From: Rhodopseudomonas palustris
Lineage (GTDB): Bacteria; Pseudomonadota; Alphaproteobacteria; Rhizobiales; Xanthobacteraceae
Length of the DNA: 64,000 nucleotides
Direction of reading: 5' to 3'
NCBI RefSeq assembly: GCF_007005445.1
Contig: NZ_CP041387.1
Location: 2,356,001-2,420,000, forward strand
Shown here piece by piece: positions 19,030 through 27,541 of this stretch; the first letter of the stretch is position 1, and each line of letters opens with the position of its first letter. Below the pieces are notes generated by a model, which saw only the letters and a program-made list of their open reading frames with translations, had not been told where the DNA came from and did no database searches. Both the position numbers and the translations under genes were made by a program.

Positions 19030-20526
19030 TCAGACCGCTGACAAACCCAGTCGATTTTCGGCGGGGTTTTGTTTTTGGCGAGTGGCGCAGCGCCCGGTGT
19101 CTCAGCCTGGCGCGGGAATTGGCCCGGTGGCCAGTGCGAGGGCTATCTTCTTGATGTTCTGGGCGGCGGCTGCCAGCAGGCACTGGCATTTGACGGCCAC
19201 CAGGCCTCTGAAGCGCGCTTAGCGGTGGCCATGGAGCTGTTTGGCGTCGGCAAAGGAACGTTCGACCGTCTCCTTGCGGCGTTTGTAGATGCGCTTGCCC
19301 CAGGGCGTTAGACGGTTGGCGTCGGTGCGCTCGCGGGCCTCGGCCCAGACGTGGCGGGTGATCAGACGAACCGCGTTGCGGCTCGACGTGCACGAGGCGA
19401 GCAGCGGACAGTCTTTGCAGATCGCAGGATCGCTCTTGTAGTGGCGGTAGCCGGTGCGATCGGTGGTGGAGTAGCTGAGTAACTGTCCCTGCGGGCAACG
19501 ATAGCTGTCCAGCTCCGCTTCATAGGCGAAGGCCTTGTTCGGCATCATGCCGGGCCGCGGCGGGGTTGGCCGGCGATAGCCGATGACGCCCGGAATGTTG
19601 CGCTGTTCCAGGCCGTGGGCGATTCCTGAGGTGGCATAGCCGGCGTCGAGGCCGACGGCGGCGACATCAAAGCCGAAGCGTTGCCGTTGGCGATCGAGCC
19701 GGCCGAGATAGACGATCGAGTCGTGGACGTTGGCCGGCGTGGCGTGTGTATCGGTGATGATCCCGAGCCGGCCGTCGACGGTGCGGTGGTCGAGGTAGAA
19801 GAATCCCTTCGGCTTGCCTTCGCGCACCATGTAGCCGGCATCCGGATCGGTCCGCGACACCTTGGTCTCCTTCTCGACCGGCTGTCGCTCTTTCTCCGGG
19901 AGGGGTTTCTTGCCGTGGGCCGCGCGATCCGCCTCGATCGCGGCGTCCAGATCATCCCAGTAATCGGCCCGCGATTTGGCGACCACTGCGGTGTCGTAGC
20001 GGTTCTTGTTGGCGTTGGCCTTCAGATGCGTGGAATCGGTGTAGAGCACCGTGCCATCGACCAGCCCCTTGGCGATCGCCTGGGTCACGATCGCGTCGAA
20101 GATGTCCTGCGCGACCGCAGTGTCGTTGTAGCGGCGCCGCCGGTTCTGGCTGAGCGTCGAGGCGTCGAACACCGGATCGGTCAGCTTCAACCCCAGAAAC
20201 CACCGATAGGCGACGTTGACCTCGATCTCGCGCACCAGCTGCCGCTCGGAGCGGATGCCGAACAGGTAGCCGATGAACAGCGCCTTGAACATCAGCGTCG
20301 GATCGAGCGGCGGCCGGCCGTTGTCTGGGCAATACAGCCCGGCGACCCGATCGTGGATGAACGAAAAATCGATCACCGCGTCGATCTTGCGAAGCAGGTG
20401 ATCCTTCGGAACCAGACCGTCGAGACTGACCATCTCGATCGAAGTCTGTTGCGGTGAGGGTTTGCGAAGCATCACCCATGGAATCAAAACTCCCCGCCAA
20501 TGGCGAGGAGTTTGTCAGCAGTCTGA
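19030..20526 (-). mobile_element. IS1182-family-like insertion sequence
   Basis: The 1497-bp element has 17-bp terminal inverted repeats: TCAGACCGCTGACAAAC at 19030-19046, and at 20510-20526 a copy whose reverse complement is TCAGACTGCTGACAAAC (one mismatch). It is flanked by a 27-bp direct repeat (19003-19029 and 20527-20553) that is itself a perfect palindrome. It contains one transposase gene on the minus strand that is broken by a stop codon. Family assignment rests on the transposase sequence. Long, palindromic target duplications are known for IS1182 elements, which fits. Confidence 0.9.
19102..20472 (-). pseudogene. IS1182-like transposase with an in-frame ochre stop
   Basis: The DDE transposase reads from ATG 20472 (MLRKPSPQQ; an alternative ATG lies at 20487). 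It shows the IS1182 features NGRPPLDPTLMFKALFIGY, the first catalytic Asp in LYTDSTHLKAN, the second in VGLDAGYATSG and the Glu in KETVERSFADAKQ. The frame is interrupted by TAA at 19219-19221 directly after HGHR. It continues in the same frame for 38 codons (ARFRGL... QCLLAAAAQNIKKIAL) to TGA 19102-19104. Related transposases continue through this point, normally with Tyr, so TAC or TAT to TAA is the simplest explanation. The catalytic residues are retained but the C-terminal 38 residues are lost, so activity is doubtful. Confidence 0.85.
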
Positions 20527-20553
20527 GCCCGGCCTGATCGCATCAGGCCGGGC
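20527..20553. terminator. Right copy of duplicated terminator palindrome
   Basis: This is the same 11-bp stem and 5-base loop as the left copy, here followed on the plus strand by TTTTT, a complete intrinsic terminator. On the minus strand it stands 31 bases after the stop of the cytochrome-like gene, but there it is followed by the IS end (TCAGAC) rather than a T-run. Before the insertion it would have been a bidirectional terminator between two convergent genes. Confidence 0.88.
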
Positions 20554-20584
20554 TTTTTCTATCTTCGACCAGGAAGCGAGCGGA

Positions 20585-21544
20585 CTATTTCGCGGCCGGC
20601 GCCTCGGTCGAGCCGGTCGACGGCGCCGACTCGGTGGACGGCTGCGGCTGCGCCGGCACAGTCTCGGACGACTTCTCGGCCGGCGGCCCCGCCGGCGAAG
20701 GAGCCGGAGCCGGCTTCGGTTCCGGGGCGGACACGGGCGCCGCCGACTCAGGTGGCTTGTTCCCCGAAGGCTCGGAGGTTTGAGGCTTCGGCGTTTCGGG
20801 TTCGGCCGCCTTCGGTGCCGGGGTTACTGCGGGTACCGGATCGGAGCGCACCGGGGTCTCGGCAGCCGGCGCAGCGGCTGGCTTGGTCGCACCGGGCTTG
20901 GGCGCAGACCCCGCCTCCTCCTTGCCCGGTTCCTTACCCGGCTCTTTGCCCGGCTCGGACGCAGGGGTGTCCGGCTTTGCGGCAGCGGGCTCGGCCGGCT
21001 TCTCGCGGGTACGCTTGGCCTTGCCGCGCTTCTTCTCGGTCTTGGCCTCGGGCGCAGGCGCCGCTGCGGGTTCGGCTTCTGCAGCCGGCGCAGCGGCCGG
21101 CTCCTCTGTTTCGACCGGCGGCGCGGGGCGGCGTTTGGTGTTCCGGCTACGCTGGCTCTTTCCTTCTTCGGCTTGCTGGGGAGGAGCGACCTCTTCGGGC
21201 CTGGCGGCTTCCTCGGCCCCCCGGCGTTGCCGGCGCGCCCTCGACTCCGGACGGGCGTCCTGCCTGCCACGCGCATCGGTGCCGCCATTGGCGACCAGAT
21301 AGCCGGCCAGCATGGCGGCCATGTCGCTGCTGGTGGTGTAGTGCTGCCTGAGGAACGACGCTGCGGCGTTCGGCGGCACCGTCCGAAGCAGCCCGCGCGG
21401 GCTCTTGTGACAGACGGCGCAGGTGCTCGAGAAGATTTGCGCCGAGCTCTTGCCCGCTTCCAAATTCTGGGCTCGGGCGGGCTGTGCGACGGCAACCCCG
21501 AGCACGAGCAATACCGCTACCGAACTGAGCGATCGGCTTACCAT
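20585..21544 (-). CDS. Secreted c-type-cytochrome-like protein with Pro/Ala/Glu-rich tail
   Basis: The 319-residue product has a signal peptide (about 1-25, ending QPARAQ) and one heme-c attachment motif CAVCH at residues 42-46. A compact N-terminal domain reaches about residue 105 and includes the hydrophobic stretch MAAMLAGYLVANGG. The remaining ~210 residues are low-complexity Pro/Ala/Glu/Lys, with runs such as PGKEPGKEPGKE. A single heme in a small domain would suit an electron-transfer or sensing role in the periplasm, but no conserved distal Met ligand is evident and the tail is unexplained. It was convergent with rplI before the IS arrived. Confidence 0.75.
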   Translation of the reverse strand: MVSRSLSSVAVLLVLGVAVAQPARAQNLEAGKSSAQIFSSTCAVCHKSPRGLLRTVPPNAAASFLRQHYTTSSDMAAMLAGYLVANGGTDARGRQDARPESRARRQRRGAEEAARPEEVAPPQQAEEGKSQRSRNTKRRPAPPVETEEPAAAPAAEAEPAAAPAPEAKTEKKRGKAKRTREKPAEPAAAKPDTPASEPGKEPGKEPGKEEAGSAPKPGATKPAAAPAAETPVRSDPVPAVTPAPKAAEPETPKPQTSEPSGNKPPESAAPVSAPEPKPAPAPSPAGPPAEKSSETVPAQPQPSTESAPSTGSTEAPAAK

Positions 21545-21812
21545 TTAGCCCTCCGATGCAAAAAATCACCGCAGCCGCGGCGGTGACCTTTTAGCGAATT
21601 GTGAGATGATTGGAAGCGCAGAGATGGAACATCACGGTGCATGAAATGAGGCAGCAGCTCAGCCTCACGCTCATGTCACTAATGATACCTGCGATGCTTG
21701 ACTATACTTCGATCGCGGTGCTTGCGGCGACGCGACAGGAACAAGCCGCAAGGCCAGTGTTGTAGCAGTCGAGGCGCTGCTCAGGGTCGGCGCCCGAGAG
21801 CGAGGCCTGCCG

Positions 21813-23066
21813 ATGGACGGATTGTTTCGTCTGCTGCTGAGCCGCTTCATTCAACGCGGCACCATCGTCTTCACCACCGCGAGCGGCACCACATTTACTT
21901 GCGGAGACGGCACCGGAGAGCCGGTGCACGCACGGCTGACGAGCGCCGCGGCACAACGTCGCCTGCTGCGCGATCCGGAGCTCGCCCTGGGCGAGATCTA
22001 CATGGACGGCGGCCTCGTGATGCAGCACGGCACGATCGCCGACCTGCTCGCTGTGGCAATGGATCAGCCTGACTGGACACCGGACTGGGCGAGATTTCAC
22101 GGGCTGGTCCGCTACTGGGCCAGGACGCTGCACCAGTTCAACCCGCGCGGCCGATCGCGCGACAATGTCGCACGTCACTACGATCTCGACGGCCGGCTGT
22201 ACGCGCTGTTTCTGGACTCCGACAGGCAATACAGTTGCGGCTATTTCGAAACGCCCGACGCCAGCCTCGATGACGCTCAACTCGCCAAGAAGCGGCATAT
22301 CGCCGCCAAGCTGCTCGCCGCCCCGCGGCAGCGGGTACTCGACATCGGTTCGGGCTGGGGCGGCTTGGCACTGTATCTGGCGGAGACTTGCGGCGCAGAC
22401 GTTACCGGCGTGACGCTGTCGCAGGAGCAGCTCCAGGTCTCCAACGCCCGCGCGGCCGAGCGCAGCCTTGCCGGTCGGGCCCGCTTCATGTTGCAGGACT
22501 ATCGCGACGTCCCCGGCGGCCCGTTCGACCGCATCGTCTCCGTAGGCATGTTCGAGCACGTCGGCGTCGCACATTACGACGCCTTCTTCCGACGCTGTGC
22601 CGAATTGCTCGAGCACGACGGCGTGATGCTGCTGCATTCGATCGGCCGCTCCGAAGGGCCCGGCTTCACCAATCCGTGGATCGCCAAGTACATCTTCCCC
22701 GGCGGCTATCTGCCCGCGCTGTCGGAGGTGCTGCCGGCGATCGAGCGCGCCGGATTGTTGGTCTGCGACATCGAGATCCTGCGGCTGCATTACGCCGAAA
22801 CGCTGAGGGCGTGGCGCGAGCGCTTCCTGGCCCGTCGCGAGGAAGCGGAGCGGCTGTACGACGCCCGTTTCGTCAGGATGTGGGAGTTCTATCTGGCGGC
22901 TGCGGAAATGTCGTTTCGCAAACAGAACACCATGGTGTTCCAGATCCAGCTCACGCGGCGCCAGGGCGTGGTGCCGATCACGCGAGACTATATCGCTGCG
23001 GAAGAGCGGCGGCTGGCGTCGATCGAAAACGAGCGTCCACCGCGGCTGCAACTCGCCGGCGAGTAA
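21813..23066 (+). CDS. cfa: Cyclopropane-fatty-acyl-phospholipid synthase family methyltransferase
   Basis: The 417-residue protein has an N-terminal lipid-binding region and a C-terminal SAM-methyltransferase domain. The SAM motif is VLDIGSGWGGLALYLAE at about residues 175-190. It also has the CFA-synthase regions DRQYSCGYFETPD and SVGMFEHVGVAHYDAFF. CFA synthase adds a methylene bridge from SAM across the double bond of unsaturated acyl chains in membrane phospholipids, usually on entry to stationary phase or under acid stress. It stands alone, flanked by gaps of 268 and 22 bases. Confidence 0.92.
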   Translation: MDGLFRLLLSRFIQRGTIVFTTASGTTFTCGDGTGEPVHARLTSAAAQRRLLRDPELALGEIYMDGGLVMQHGTIADLLAVAMDQPDWTPDWARFHGLVRYWARTLHQFNPRGRSRDNVARHYDLDGRLYALFLDSDRQYSCGYFETPDASLDDAQLAKKRHIAAKLLAAPRQRVLDIGSGWGGLALYLAETCGADVTGVTLSQEQLQVSNARAAERSLAGRARFMLQDYRDVPGGPFDRIVSVGMFEHVGVAHYDAFFRRCAELLEHDGVMLLHSIGRSEGPGFTNPWIAKYIFPGGYLPALSEVLPAIERAGLLVCDIEILRLHYAETLRAWRERFLARREEAERLYDARFVRMWEFYLAAAEMSFRKQNTMVFQIQLTRRQGVVPITRDYIAAEERRLASIENERPPRLQLAGE

Positions 23067-23088
23067 GAGCGCCGGCCGGCATCATGCG

Positions 23089-23310
23089 CTAGCTGCAGTT
23101 CACCAGTCGGCGGCAACCTTCCCGATCCGCTTCTTGCGGCAGCGGCCGTGCCAGATGGGCCTGCGCAGCGCACACCAACGCGCTGTCGGACAACCTGTGC
23201 TCGGCCTCTTCGGCCGATGCGCGCTCGAAGGAGTCGATCAGCAAGTTCAGCCAATCGCGATCGGAGTGGTGGTGGCAATACTGCTGTGCCATCTGCGCTG
23301 TGTCCATCAT
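23089..23310 (-). CDS. Small hypothetical protein
   Basis: A 73-residue frame (MMDTAQMAQQYCHHHSDRD...) lies in the 625-base gap between cfa and dnaB. It contains a helical middle portion (WLNLLIDSFERASAEEAEHRL) and three cysteines. I do not recognise a family and the ribosome-binding site is weak, so it may be spurious. It was kept because its amino-acid composition is protein-like and less Arg/Pro-skewed than the surrounding shadow frames. Confidence 0.42.
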   Translation of the reverse strand: MMDTAQMAQQYCHHHSDRDWLNLLIDSFERASAEEAEHRLSDSALVCAAQAHLARPLPQEADREGCRRLVNCS

Positions 23311-23691
23311 CCGAGGTGATCCGCGAGCGGCTGCGGAGTCCTCGACGCTCTTGCCCTGTGTCGCGTCACCTTGTTGGAGCTTCCCACAATGTGGGCGCCT
23401 CGATGATCGCGTCTTCCGCTATCCTCGCCGAAAATTCTTACGAATCCCCGACCGGAGCGGTTCGATCTGTCTCGACCGTTCATTTTGAACTGTCGCCGGA
23501 CAACGGCAGAAGGTTCAAGCCTTCCGCCGCCGCGGCCGGAACGCGTCAAGCACGGGGTACGGCCGCTCCAGCGGTCATCCACACTCTTGTCGCGCTGGTG
23601 CATAACGCGCGAATGCGGCTTTCGCTCCCGCCGAAATCGGCGCTTTAGTCGCGCCCCGCATCCGACAAATTCGACCCGATATTCGAGAGCT
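23311..23691. other. Upstream region of dnaB
   Basis: This 381-base stretch precedes dnaB and presumably holds its promoter. No gene or strong hairpin was seen; overlapping frames on both strands extend into dnaB and lack family character. Confidence 0.4.
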
Positions 23692-25188
23692 ATGGCCGCA
23701 ACCGATTCGAACGTTCTGAAGCTTGCGCCGGAACCCGGCGTGCCGGCATACCGGACCGCGCCCCACAACATCGAGGCCGAGCAGGCCCTGCTGGGCGCGA
23801 TCCTGGTCAACAACGATGCGTTCTATCGGGTGTCGGACTTTCTCGAGCCGAAACATTTCTTCGAGCCGATCCATCAGACCATCTTCGAAACCGCGGCCAG
23901 CATCATCCGAGCCGGCAAGATCGCGACCCCGGTCACGCTGAAGACGTTCCTGGCGGCCGATCTCGATCTCGGCGGCCTCACGGTCGCGCAGTATCTGGCG
24001 CGGCTTGCCGCCGAAGCCACCACCATCATCAACGCCCAGGACTATGGGCGGACGATCTACGAGTTGTCGCTGCGCCGTGATCTGATCGGCATCGGCACCG
24101 ACATGGTCAACGTCGCCTACGACGCTCCGGTCGACTTCGCCCCGCGCAATCAGATCGAGGACGCCGAGCGCCGGCTGTATGAGCTGGCGGAATCCGGCCG
24201 CTACGACGGCGGTTTCCAGAAATTCTCCCAGGCGCTGACCACCGCCGTAGACATGGCGGCGAAGGCGTTCCAGCGCGACGGCAAGCTGTCCGGCATCTCC
24301 AGCGGACTGCGCGACCTCGACACCCGGATGGGCGGCTTGCAGCACTCCGACTTGATCGTGCTCGCAGGGCGCCCCGGTATGGGCAAGACCGCGCTGGCCA
24401 CCAACATCGCCTACAATGTCGCCAAGGCCTATCGCGGCGAGGTGCAGCCGGACGGCTCGACCAAGACCGTCAACGGCGGCATCGTCGGCTTCTTCAGTTG
24501 CGAAATGTCGGCCGAACAGCTCGCGACCCGTATTCTCGCCGAGCAGGCCGAGATCGCCTCGAGCAAGATCCGCCGCGGCGGCATCTCGGAAGCCGACTTC
24601 GACAAGATCCGCGACGTTTCGATCGAGTTGCAGTCGCTGCCGCTGTTCGTCGACGAAACCGGCGGCCTGTCGATCGCGCAGCTCACCGCCCGCGCCCGCC
24701 GCCTGAAGCGGCAGAAGGGCCTCGACATGCTGGTGGTCGACTACATCCAGCTCTTGCAGGGCTCGAGCAAGAAGGGCGACAACCGCGTCCAGGAAGTCAC
24801 CGAGATCACCACCAGCCTCAAGGCGCTGGCGAAGGAATTGAACATCCCGGTCATCGCGCTGTCGCAGCTTTCGCGTCAGGTCGAATCCCGCGACGACAAG
24901 CGACCGCAGCTCGCGGACCTGCGTGAATCAGGTTCGATCGAGCAGGACGCCGACGTGGTGATGTTCGTGTACCGCGAAGAATACTATCTGCAGAACAAGG
25001 AGCCGCGGCCGGGCACTCCCGAACATGAGAAGTGGGCGACCGACATGGAGCTGGTCCACGGCAAGGCCGAAGTGATCATCGCCAAGCAGCGTCATGGTCC
25101 GACCGGCACCGTCGATCTGCAGTTCGAAGGTCAGTTCACCCGCTTCAGCGATCTCACCGACGACAGCCACCTGCCGGAACGTATTTGA
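23692..25188 (+). CDS. dnaB: Replicative DNA helicase DnaB
   Basis: The 498-residue protein has the DnaB N-terminal domain (PHNIEAEQALLGAIL) and the RecA-like helicase domain with Walker A in AGRPGMGKTALA near residue 228. Walker B is in DMLVVDYIQLL and the C-terminal motifs are SQLSRQVESRDDKRPQLADLRESG-type sequences. It unwinds DNA ahead of the replication fork as a hexamer. ATG 23692 (MAATDSN) was chosen over a 69-codon upstream extension. There is no intein at the common P-loop site. Confidence 0.97.
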   Translation: MAATDSNVLKLAPEPGVPAYRTAPHNIEAEQALLGAILVNNDAFYRVSDFLEPKHFFEPIHQTIFETAASIIRAGKIATPVTLKTFLAADLDLGGLTVAQYLARLAAEATTIINAQDYGRTIYELSLRRDLIGIGTDMVNVAYDAPVDFAPRNQIEDAERRLYELAESGRYDGGFQKFSQALTTAVDMAAKAFQRDGKLSGISSGLRDLDTRMGGLQHSDLIVLAGRPGMGKTALATNIAYNVAKAYRGEVQPDGSTKTVNGGIVGFFSCEMSAEQLATRILAEQAEIASSKIRRGGISEADFDKIRDVSIELQSLPLFVDETGGLSIAQLTARARRLKRQKGLDMLVVDYIQLLQGSSKKGDNRVQEVTEITTSLKALAKELNIPVIALSQLSRQVESRDDKRPQLADLRESGSIEQDADVVMFVYREEYYLQNKEPRPGTPEHEKWATDMELVHGKAEVIIAKQRHGPTGTVDLQFEGQFTRFSDLTDDSHLPERI

Positions 25189-25255
25189 CGCCGGAGCGGA
25201 CCTGAGCCGCGCCGGCTGCCGTTGAACGGGCCGCAGGCAAAGCATAAGGTGCGCC

Positions 25256-26503
25256 ATGCACATCCTCCCCGATCCGAACGCTACCGTTGCCGAGTTGTTG
25301 ACACCGGAGGCGGGAAAAGCCGCCGAGTTCGCCGCGGCCACCGCGGCCGCTTCCGGCATTCTCACCATCGATCTCGACGCGCTGGTTGCGAACTGGCGCA
25401 AGCTCGAAAAGACCGCGGTGCCGTCGGAATGCGCCGGCGTGGTCAAGGGCGACGCTTATGGCTGCGGCGCCGGCCCGGTGGTCAAGGCTCTGCTCGGCGC
25501 GGGCTGCAAGACGTTCTTCGTGGCGACGCTCGGCGAAGCCCGCGCAGTGCGCGAGGTCGCACCGGAGGCGACACTCTACGTCCTCGACGGGTTCTTTCCG
25601 TATTCCGGCGACGAATTCGCCAGGCTGAACTGCCAACCGGTGATCGGCGATCTGTACGAACTGGCCGAATGGGACGTGTTCTGCCGCCGCACCGGCTGGC
25701 GCGGCGGCGCGGCCCTGCACATCGACACCGGGATGAGCCGGCTCGGCCTGACGATCACCGAGGCGCAAGGCATCGTGCCGCGGATCGTCGCCGGCGACCA
25801 CGGCATCACGCTGGTGATGAGTCACCTCGCCTGCGCCGATCTCGTCAATCATCCGCTGAACGCCAGGCAGGTGACCGCATTTCGCGAAATCGCCGGTCAG
25901 TTCACCGGCGTATCGGCGTCACTGTCGGCGTCTTCGGGGATCTTCCTCGGCCCGCAATTCGCGTTCGATCTGGTGCGCCCCGGCGCGGCGCTGTACGGCA
26001 TCAATCCCACGCCGGAAGCCGACAATCCGATGCAGCCGGTGGTCGACCTGAAGGCGCGGATCGTGCAGGTCCGCAGCGTCGAGCGCGGCGACACCGTCGG
26101 CTACGGCGCGACCTGGAGCGCACGGCGCCCGAGCAAAATCGCGGTGCTGTCGGCCGGTTATGCGGACGGTTATTTCCGGGCCGCCGGCTCCAGCGACGGC
26201 ACCCGCGGCGCCGAGGTGATCATCGCCGGCGAACGCTGCCCGATCGCCGGCCGCATCTCGATGGACCTGCTCGCGGTCGACGTCACCGACCTGCCCGCCA
26301 ACGCCGCCCGGCGCGGCATGATGGCGACCCTGATCGGCGACGGCATCACCGTCGACGAACTCGGCCATCACTTCGGCACGATCGGCTACGAAGTGCTGAC
26401 CAGTCTCGGACCGCGCTACACCCGGATCTACAAGGGCGGCGACGCCAAGCCGGAGAACAAGCCTGCCGAGGGTGACGGCCTGCCCACCGCCTCGGCCGGC
26501 TGA
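25256..26503 (+). CDS. alr: Alanine racemase
   Basis: Alr interconverts L- and D-alanine with pyridoxal phosphate and supplies D-Ala for peptidoglycan. The 415-residue protein has the PLP lysine (K64) in AGVVKGDAYGCG, the TIM-barrel signature HIDTGMSRLGL and the second-domain catalytic Tyr region VGYGATWSARR followed by AVLSAGYADGY. The context around K64 (KGDAYGCG) departs a little from the common KADAYGLG. It lies 67 bases after dnaB in the conserved dnaB-alr-radA order. Confidence 0.95.
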   Translation: MHILPDPNATVAELLTPEAGKAAEFAAATAAASGILTIDLDALVANWRKLEKTAVPSECAGVVKGDAYGCGAGPVVKALLGAGCKTFFVATLGEARAVREVAPEATLYVLDGFFPYSGDEFARLNCQPVIGDLYELAEWDVFCRRTGWRGGAALHIDTGMSRLGLTITEAQGIVPRIVAGDHGITLVMSHLACADLVNHPLNARQVTAFREIAGQFTGVSASLSASSGIFLGPQFAFDLVRPGAALYGINPTPEADNPMQPVVDLKARIVQVRSVERGDTVGYGATWSARRPSKIAVLSAGYADGYFRAAGSSDGTRGAEVIIAGERCPIAGRISMDLLAVDVTDLPANAARRGMMATLIGDGITVDELGHHFGTIGYEVLTSLGPRYTRIYKGGDAKPENKPAEGDGLPTASAG

Positions 26504-26525
26504 GTCCCAAGCACGAACTCTCAGC

Positions 26526-26610
26526 GGCATTGCGAGGAGCGCAGCGACCAAGCGATCCCGAGCGCAGTCCACCGCGTCGGTTGGGTGCTTCGCTGCGCTC
26601 GCGATGACGA
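26526..26610. repeat. Dispersed REP-like palindromic repeat, copy 1
   Basis: The segment begins GCATTGCGAGGAGCGCAGCG and ends with the near-complement GCTTCGCTGCGCTCGCGATG, so it forms a long imperfect hairpin. A related element occurs at 59786-59873. It lies between the convergent stops of alr and a small membrane protein. Repeats of this sequence style are common in Bradyrhizobium and Rhodopseudomonas intergenic regions. Confidence 0.75.
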
Positions 26611-26637
26611 AGCCTGTCACCGGATCGGCCAGCCGGC

Positions 26638-26892
26638 TCAATCCTCGTGGACCAAAAACAGAAATCCGGTGATCGCCGCCATGAAGGCGAACGAACCGGA
26701 CACACCGACCACGAAGACGATCCGCACCAGGGTCGGCGCTTCGCTGGTGGCGATCACGCCCGACAGGCCGAAGTAATTGTTGTACAGCACGATGCCCGCG
26801 AACAGCGCCCCGAACGCTGCGCCCATCGCGAAATGGCCGGCGACCTGCCGCCACTTCCGCCGCTCGTAGTCCCGATGTCTGTCGTCTCGCAT
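26638..26892 (-). CDS. Small two-helix membrane protein
   Basis: The 84-residue product has a basic N-terminus (MRDDRHRDYERRKW) and two hydrophobic segments, about residues 20-42 (HFAMGAAFGALFAGIVLY) and 57-80 (IVFVVGVSGSFAFMAAITGFL). It is probably an inner-membrane protein with both termini in the cytoplasm. I do not recognise a named family. It is convergent with alr and separated from it by a palindromic repeat. Confidence 0.75.
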   Translation of the reverse strand: MRDDRHRDYERRKWRQVAGHFAMGAAFGALFAGIVLYNNYFGLSGVIATSEAPTLVRIVFVVGVSGSFAFMAAITGFLFLVHED

Positions 26893-26998
26893 AGCGGATT
26901 GAACGTAGCCGAGCGGCGGCCGTTCCGGAAGCGTCCCCGGGGGCGGATCATTGCGGCGGTGGTGATGCTCCCTCCGCCGGCGCCGCGCGCCCCGAAGC

Positions 26999-27391
26999 TC
27001 AGTGACGCGCGAACAGATCGCGCAATCGGCACAGCGTGGTGGTGATGTCGAAACTCTGATCGGGCAGATCTTCGCCCTTGATGATCAGATCGATCGCGGT
27101 CGCCGGGTCGGTCTCGCCGGTCAGCAGCACGTCGGCGCCGCGCTTCTTCATGTGGCGGACGTAGCCGTCGCCAGCGCTCCCGGCCACGATCAGTTCGACT
27201 CCGTCGAGCGGATGCGGGCCGTCGTCCTTGAAGTAATGGGGAAGCTGCTCCTTCACCAATTCGATCCGAGCCGGTGCCGGCAACGGCTCGCCGGCGCTGT
27301 GTCCGGCCAGATCATAGACCAGCCAGCGCGGCGCCTGCCCGGCGTGGCCGCTGATGGTGAGCCAATCCTTGGTTGGAATGGCGATTTTCAT
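26999..27391 (-). CDS. NifX/NifB-type iron-molybdenum cofactor-binding domain protein
   Basis: The 130-residue protein begins KIAIPTKDWLTISGHAGQA and ends with the segment VAGSAGDGYVRHMKKRGADVLLTGE, the layout of the dinitrogenase FeMo-cofactor biosynthesis fold (NifX, NafY, the NifB C-terminus). Members bind metal clusters, and many have no nitrogenase link. The neighbours here (alr and radA) are not nif genes, so a direct role in nitrogen fixation cannot be assumed. ATG 27391 was chosen because upstream codons of the longer frame lie in the radA promoter side and lack similarity. Confidence 0.8.
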   Translation of the reverse strand: MKIAIPTKDWLTISGHAGQAPRWLVYDLAGHSAGEPLPAPARIELVKEQLPHYFKDDGPHPLDGVELIVAGSAGDGYVRHMKKRGADVLLTGETDPATAIDLIIKGEDLPDQSFDITTTLCRLRDLFARH

Positions 27392-27541
27392 GTCCTCACT
27401 TCCCCAAATACGCCCCGGGCGGGCGCCCGGAGTCCACCGCATTCTCGAACAAACTTCGGTGTCTGTCTGCTGGACCGTTGACGAACAGAACAAAATGTGA
27501 ACATCAAGAATGTATCTGTCCCCGGTCCACCCGAGCACGCG

